In this document: in pieces, positions 6,150 to 9,849 of the stretch
Layout of the letters: each line of letters begins with the position of its first letter
Numbering within the stretch: position 1 is the stretch's first letter
DNA from: JBBRLA01 sp038231615
Lineage (GTDB): Bacteria; Myxococcota_A; Polyangia; Palsa-1104; JAEUJZ01
DNA: 9,849 bases
Direction of reading: 5' to 3'
Assembly (NCBI GenBank): GCA_038231615.1
Contig: JBBRLA010000297.1
Coordinates: forward strand, 1 to 9,849
The notes under the pieces: model-generated
Databases searched by the model: none
What the model was told of the DNA's origin: nothing
Seen by the model: the letters and a program-made list of their open reading frames with translations, nothing else
Made by a program: the position numbers and the translations under genes

Positions 6150-6158
6150 CTTCGCCTC

Positions 6159-7463
6159 ATGTGGACCTCTATCGCACAGTCTCTTCTTAGCGCGCGCTTC
6201 CCCTTCGCGATCTATTTCGCCCTGCCCCTTTTCCTGGGCGGCTGCGGCGATGGCGGCATACAGCCCGGTGCCGACGACCAGAACACGGTGCAGGCGGCCC
6301 TTATCAACGTCCAGCCCGGCGGCACGGTGGTGCTGGGCGAGGGCACCTTCCACTTCTCCCAGATCCTGTCCCTGACCGTGGACAACGTGACGCTTCGCGG
6401 CCAGAGCAGCGACAAGACCGTCCTGTCCTTCGCCAACCAGAAGGTCGGGGCCAGCGGCATCAAGGTCAACGCCAAGGGCTTCACCGCCCAGGACTTCGCC
6501 ATCCTTGATCCCCCTGGCGACGGGCTCAAGGTGGAAAAGGGCGATCACCTGACCATTCAGCGGTTGCGCGTCGAGTGGACCGCGGGCCCGGCCTCGACCA
6601 ACGGCCCCTACGGCATCTACCCGGTGAACTGCGACGGGGTGCTCATCGAGGACTCGATGGCCAGCGGCGCCTCGGACACCGGCATCTACGTCGGTCAGTC
6701 GAAGAACATCATCGTGCGCCGCAACACCGTCACCCAGAACGTCTCGGGCATCGAGATCGAGAACTCTCACGGCGCCGACGTTTACGAGAACACCGCCACC
6801 CAGAACACCGCCGGCATCCTCATCTTCGGCCTGCCCGGCCTGATGGTCCAGGGCGGCGGCGGAGTGCGGGTCTATAACAACAAGATCGTCGACAACAACA
6901 CCGACAACTTCGCCCCCAAGGGCAACATCGTCGGCCAGGTGCCCCGGGGCACGGGCACCTTCGTGATGGCCAACAACCAGGTCGAGGTCTTCGGCAATAC
7001 CATAAAGGACAACAAGACCGTCAGCATGGCCGTGGTCAGCTACCTTCTGACCGGGCTGAAGATCGAAGACATGGCCTACGATCCATATTCCTACGCGGTC
7101 TACCTGCACGACAACATGATCAGCGGCGGGGGCGACGCGCCCGATCCGACCAATGCGCTGGGCATCGCCTTGTTGACGTTCGTGAAGCCGCTGCCGCTGC
7201 CGGACATGATCTTCGACGGGTTCATCAACCCGGCCAAGCTGGACGACCAGGGCAAGCTGCCGGACAGCCTGCGCACCTGCTTCCAGAACAACACCCACAT
7301 GGGCGCCCCGGCGACCTTCGCCAACGTGGACGGTCCGGCGCTGGCGAAAATCCAGGCGGGCGACCCGATGGCGCCTCCCCCGAATGTCAACCGCGACCTT
7401 CAGCCCTACACCTGCACCCAGCCGGCGCTGCCGGCGGTGACGCTGCCCTGGGCGGCGCAGTGA
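6159..7463 (+). CDS. Right-handed parallel beta-helix repeat lipoprotein
   Basis: The 434-residue product begins with a lipoprotein signal peptide ending 'LFLGGC', with C29 the lipidated residue. Residues about 45-115 resemble the entry coils of pectate-lyase-like folds ('IQPGGTV.LGEG.F.FSQ'; 'VTLRGQSSDKTVLSF'). Residues about 120-290 carry repeated turns of the type 'GI.V..S..I.VR.NTVTQN..GIEI.NS..ADVYENTATQN..GI', the hallmark of right-handed parallel beta-helices. The C-terminal part has two cysteines (C374, C419). The layout and the diheme cytochrome gene that follows match a known recurrent pair (TIGR03805-type beta-helix with an SO2930/HNE_0200-type partner) whose function is not established. 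Carbohydrate binding or cleavage is a general possibility for this fold, but no lyase active site is recognisable. Start 6159 gives a normal signal length; an in-frame ATG at 6117 and a longer frame exist but fit less well. Confidence 0.88.
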   Translation: MWTSIAQSLLSARFPFAIYFALPLFLGGCGDGGIQPGADDQNTVQAALINVQPGGTVVLGEGTFHFSQILSLTVDNVTLRGQSSDKTVLSFANQKVGASGIKVNAKGFTAQDFAILDPPGDGLKVEKGDHLTIQRLRVEWTAGPASTNGPYGIYPVNCDGVLIEDSMASGASDTGIYVGQSKNIIVRRNTVTQNVSGIEIENSHGADVYENTATQNTAGILIFGLPGLMVQGGGGVRVYNNKIVDNNTDNFAPKGNIVGQVPRGTGTFVMANNQVEVFGNTIKDNKTVSMAVVSYLLTGLKIEDMAYDPYSYAVYLHDNMISGGGDAPDPTNALGIALLTFVKPLPLPDMIFDGFINPAKLDDQGKLPDSLRTCFQNNTHMGAPATFANVDGPALAKIQAGDPMAPPPNVNRDLQPYTCTQPALPAVTLPWAAQ

Positions 7464-8527
7464 CCCGGGGCGCGCTGCTGCTGCCCCTTTGGGGGCTGCT
7501 CGGATGCGGCAGCCCGGGCCCGGACGAGTGCCGCGACGTGACCCGCGGCGAGCCCTGCGCAGAGCTGTCCGGCTACGGCTTCTTCGCCGGGGCCCTCTCG
7601 TCGCTCAAGCCGGTGGCGCAGGTGATCGCCTACACGCCCAACACCCCGCTCTTCTCCGACTACGCCACCAAGTCGCGCTTTCTGTACCTGCCCGCCGGGG
7701 CACAGGTCGCCTACCGCGCCCCCGACGCGTTCGACCCACCGGTGGGCGCCATCGCCATCAAGACCTTCGCCTACCCCTTCGACCTACGCGATTCATCACT
7801 GGGCCAGCGGATCATCGAGACCCGGCTCCTTTTCCACCAGCCGGCGGGCTGGCAGGCCCTGCCCTACCTGTGGAACGCCGACCAGACCGAGGCCACGCTG
7901 AACAAGCTCGGCGCCCCGGTCCACGTAAGCTGGACCCACACCGATGGCAAAATACGCTCGGACGAGTACGTGGTCCCCAACGTGAACATGTGCAAGGACT
8001 GCCACCAGAGCGACCAGATGACGATGAAGCTCATCGGGATCAAGGCCGCCCAGCTCAATGGGGACTATCCGTATCCCGAAGGCAGCGAAAACCAGCTTAC
8101 TCACTGGGCGCGCACCGGCCTGCTCGGCGGGCTGCCCCCGGGAATGCCGGCGCCCAGGCTGCCGGTGTGGGATGATCCCGGGACCGGGACCGTGGCCGAA
8201 CGGGCGCGGGCCTGGCTGGACGTCAACTGCGCCCACTGTCACGACGGCAGCGGCATGGCCAGCACCACCGGGCTGGACCTGCGCTACGAACAAGACGACC
8301 CGGGCAAGTTCGGCCAGTGCAAGTCTCCGGTGGCCGCCGGCAAGGGGACCGGCGGGCGCTTCTACGACGTCGTGCCGGGGAAGCCGAACTCGTCGATCCT
8401 GCTCTACCGCATTGAGTCCACCGAGCCCAAAGTGATGATGCCGGAAGACGGCCGGCAACTGGCCTTCGTCGAGGGCATCGCCCTGGTGCGACAATGGATC
8501 GAGGGGCTTGCCGGCTCCTGCGACTAA
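7460..8527 (+). CDS. Lipoprotein diheme c-type cytochrome, SO2930/HNE_0200-like family
   Basis: The 355-residue product starts at a GTG that overlaps the beta-helix stop by four bases (GTGA), so translation is probably coupled. A short lipoprotein signal peptide ends 'LLGC' with C16 lipidated. Two heme-binding CxxCH motifs are present: C178-K-D-C-H182 and C257-A-H-C-H261. 'VMMPEDG' (M326/M327) is a likely distal methionine ligand for the second heme, as in many cytochromes c. The N-terminal half is not heme-like; it has 'YTPNTPLFSDYATKSRFLYL' and 'GWQALPYLWNADQTEA', which I associate with the SO2930-type family. The protein should face the periplasm or be anchored in the outer membrane and pass electrons. 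Its donor, acceptor and any substrate are unknown. It is the last gene of its operon and no clear terminator was found behind it. Confidence 0.9.
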   Translation: MTRGALLLPLWGLLGCGSPGPDECRDVTRGEPCAELSGYGFFAGALSSLKPVAQVIAYTPNTPLFSDYATKSRFLYLPAGAQVAYRAPDAFDPPVGAIAIKTFAYPFDLRDSSLGQRIIETRLLFHQPAGWQALPYLWNADQTEATLNKLGAPVHVSWTHTDGKIRSDEYVVPNVNMCKDCHQSDQMTMKLIGIKAAQLNGDYPYPEGSENQLTHWARTGLLGGLPPGMPAPRLPVWDDPGTGTVAERARAWLDVNCAHCHDGSGMASTTGLDLRYEQDDPGKFGQCKSPVAAGKGTGGRFYDVVPGKPNSSILLYRIESTEPKVMMPEDGRQLAFVEGIALVRQWIEGLAGSCD

Positions 8528-8592
8528 ACAGAAGCACCTCTACCCGTAGCGCCCCCCAAAACCCGGAAGAACCGTCCCTGAGCGCCAATGGT

Positions 8593-9849
8593 TCAGCGCA
8601 TCATCGGCAGTTTGATCTTCTGCGGCGCCCGGAATGCCGGCTGCACGATGGCCATGGCCTCCGCCGCCAGATCATACTCGGCAAAGCTGGTCACCTTCGC
8701 CCGCACCACATCGCCGGGGCGCAACTGAGTCTCCGCCAAGGCTTCGGAAAGGGACAGGTACACGCTGCCGTCGATCTCCCGGGCCTGCCCGGCGTGGCGC
8801 CCCTGGAGCAGGTAATCGCTCTCGTCGGAGCGCCCCTCCACCAGCACCTCGATCTCCTGCCCCACCCGCGCTTTCTGGCGCTTCTTGGCGATGCCCCGCT
8901 GCAACCGCATCAGCTCCCGCCGCCGTCGCTCCGCTTCTTTCGCCGGCACGGTCCCCCGGAGCGTCGCCGAATGGGTGCCCTCCTCGGGCGAATAGGTGAA
9001 CACCCCGACGTTGTCGAAGCCCGCCTGCCGCACAAAGTCGCACAGCCGCCCGAAGGCCTCCTCGGTCTCGCCAGGGTGGCCGACGATGAAGGTGGTGCGC
9101 AGGGTGATCCCCGGCACCCGCGCCCGCGCCCGCTCGACCAGTTGCCACACCGTCTTGCCCACGTGCCCCCGGCGCATCTGCTTCAGCACCTGATCGTCGG
9201 CGTGCTGCAGCGGCACGTCCAGGTACTTGGCCACCAGCGGCTCCTCGGCGATGGCGGCGAGCAGATCGTCGGTCACCGCGGTGGGGTAGGCATAGTGCAG
9301 GCGCACCCAGCGCAGCCAGCCCGGGTCGCCCGCCGGGGGGTGGCCGATGCGCCGCAAGAGGTTCGCCAGCGTGGGCCGCTCTCGCGCCGGCAGGTCGGCG
9401 TCGCGCGGGCCTTTTTCGGCTTGATCGGGAAGATCGGTGCCATACGTGGTCAAATCTTGCGCCACCAGGTTTGCCTCGACCACCCCGAGTCGCGACAGGT
9501 CGGCCAGCTCCCTTTCAATGGAGTCCATCGGCCGGCTGCGCTGCGGCCCGCGCAGTTTGGGGATGATGCAGAAGCCGCAGGGGCGGTCGCAGCCCTCGGC
9601 GATCTTGACGTAGCTCAGGTACCCGGCCAGGGACTGCACCCGGGGGGTGGTGTGGTCGTACAGATACGCCGGCACCGCGGCCACGTCGATGGCGCGGGCG
9701 TCGCCCCGGATGGCGGCGACGACCTTCTCGACCTCGCCAGAGCCCAGGAGGTGGTCGATTTCGGGGATTTCGCGGGACAGTTCCTCGGGGTAGCGCTGGG
9801 AGAGGCAGCCGGTGACGACCAGGCGCTTGCAGCGGCCCTCCGTCTTGTA
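8593..9849 (-). CDS. rimO: Ribosomal protein S12 methylthiotransferase RimO, N-terminus missing
   Basis: The frame stays open to the right edge, so about the first 70 residues lie outside; the GTG at 9684 is internal. RimO is a radical-SAM enzyme that adds a methylthio group to a conserved aspartate of ribosomal protein S12, using two 4Fe-4S clusters. Visible parts, numbered from the edge: the end of the MTTase N-terminal domain with 'VVTGCLSQRYPEEL' (C15 is one of its cluster cysteines), the radical-SAM motif C87-DRP-C91-GF-C94, 'DVPLQHADDQVLKQMRRGH', 'TFIVGHPGETEE', and a C-terminal TRAM domain (about 330-400) with 'EIDGSVYL' and 'PGDVVRAKVTSFAEYDLAAE'. The TRAM ending and overall pattern favour RimO over MiaB. 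A charged insert (about residues 135-155) is longer than in E. coli. It converges on the cytochrome gene with a 65-base gap. Confidence 0.93.
   Translation of the reverse strand, partial: YKTEGRCKRLVVTGCLSQRYPEELSREIPEIDHLLGSGEVEKVVAAIRGDARAIDVAAVPAYLYDHTTPRVQSLAGYLSYVKIAEGCDRPCGFCIIPKLRGPQRSRPMDSIERELADLSRLGVVEANLVAQDLTTYGTDLPDQAEKGPRDADLPARERPTLANLLRRIGHPPAGDPGWLRWVRLHYAYPTAVTDDLLAAIAEEPLVAKYLDVPLQHADDQVLKQMRRGHVGKTVWQLVERARARVPGITLRTTFIVGHPGETEEAFGRLCDFVRQAGFDNVGVFTYSPEEGTHSATLRGTVPAKEAERRRRELMRLQRGIAKKRQKARVGQEIEVLVEGRSDESDYLLQGRHAGQAREIDGSVYLSLSEALAETQLRPGDVVRAKVTSFAEYDLAAEAMAIVQPAFRAPQKIKLPMMR

Noticed and set aside
5979..6158. Extension of the beta-helix gene back to 5979
   Set aside because: It would place about 60 unrelated residues before the signal peptide, overlap the receptor gene and lie upstream of the candidate promoter.
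6056..6158. Fur box or riboswitch upstream of the TonB receptor
   Set aside because: No GATAATGATAATC-like palindrome is visible, and the gap of about 100 bases shared by two promoters leaves no room for a known riboswitch such as the cobalamin element.
6120..7298. 392-codon open frame on the - strand opposite the beta-helix gene
   Set aside because: The beta-helix repeats and lipobox are on the + strand. The antisense product is a Val/Asp/Gly-rich shadow with no motif.
8528..8592. Possible terminator in the gap between the cytochrome and rimO genes
   Set aside because: Only a weak five-base inverted repeat (GAACC at 8569-8573, GGTTC at 8590-8594) with a 16-base loop and no T-run on either strand was found.

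Overview
The window is GC-rich DNA (about two thirds G+C by eye) from a Gram-negative bacterium. It encodes a TonB energy-transducing system, an outer-membrane TonB-dependent receptor and three predicted lipoproteins. The order tonB-exbB-exbD-exbD, a receptor carrying a carboxypeptidase-regulatory-like domain, and a tail of poorly known lipoproteins suggest a member of the Myxococcota or a related former deltaproteobacterial lineage. That placement is an inference from gene style; there is no rRNA or other marker. No phage, IS, CRISPR or tRNA signature was seen, and no stretch over 300 bases lacks a gene.

Layout. Positions 1-2364 (+) hold a compact operon: a TonB-like protein cut at its 5' end, ExbB, and two tandem, non-identical ExbD proteins. 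It is closed by a strong Rho-independent terminator at 2384-2420. Converging on it from the other strand (6055 to 2442) are a TonB-dependent receptor and a lipoprotein of unknown function, which overlap by one base (TGATG). A divergent promoter region of about 100 bp (6056-6158) separates the receptor from a second + strand operon (6159-8527). That operon encodes a parallel beta-helix lipoprotein and, overlapping it by four bases (GTGA), a lipoprotein diheme cytochrome c. A short gap (8528-8592) precedes the convergent 3' end of rimO, the ribosomal protein S12 methylthiotransferase, which runs off the right edge.

How the genes may work together. ExbB and ExbD form the proton-driven inner-membrane motor and TonB carries its force across the periplasm to the receptor, which probably imports a ligand not identifiable here. 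The lipoprotein coupled to the receptor is a candidate accessory subunit. The beta-helix/diheme cytochrome pair is a recurrent but functionally uncharacterised two-gene module; its place divergent to a TonB receptor hints at a shared role, but this is not shown. rimO is a housekeeping gene and probably unrelated.

The most interesting items are the beta-helix/cytochrome pair, the unknown lipoprotein coupled to the receptor, and the compact divergent control region between the two units.
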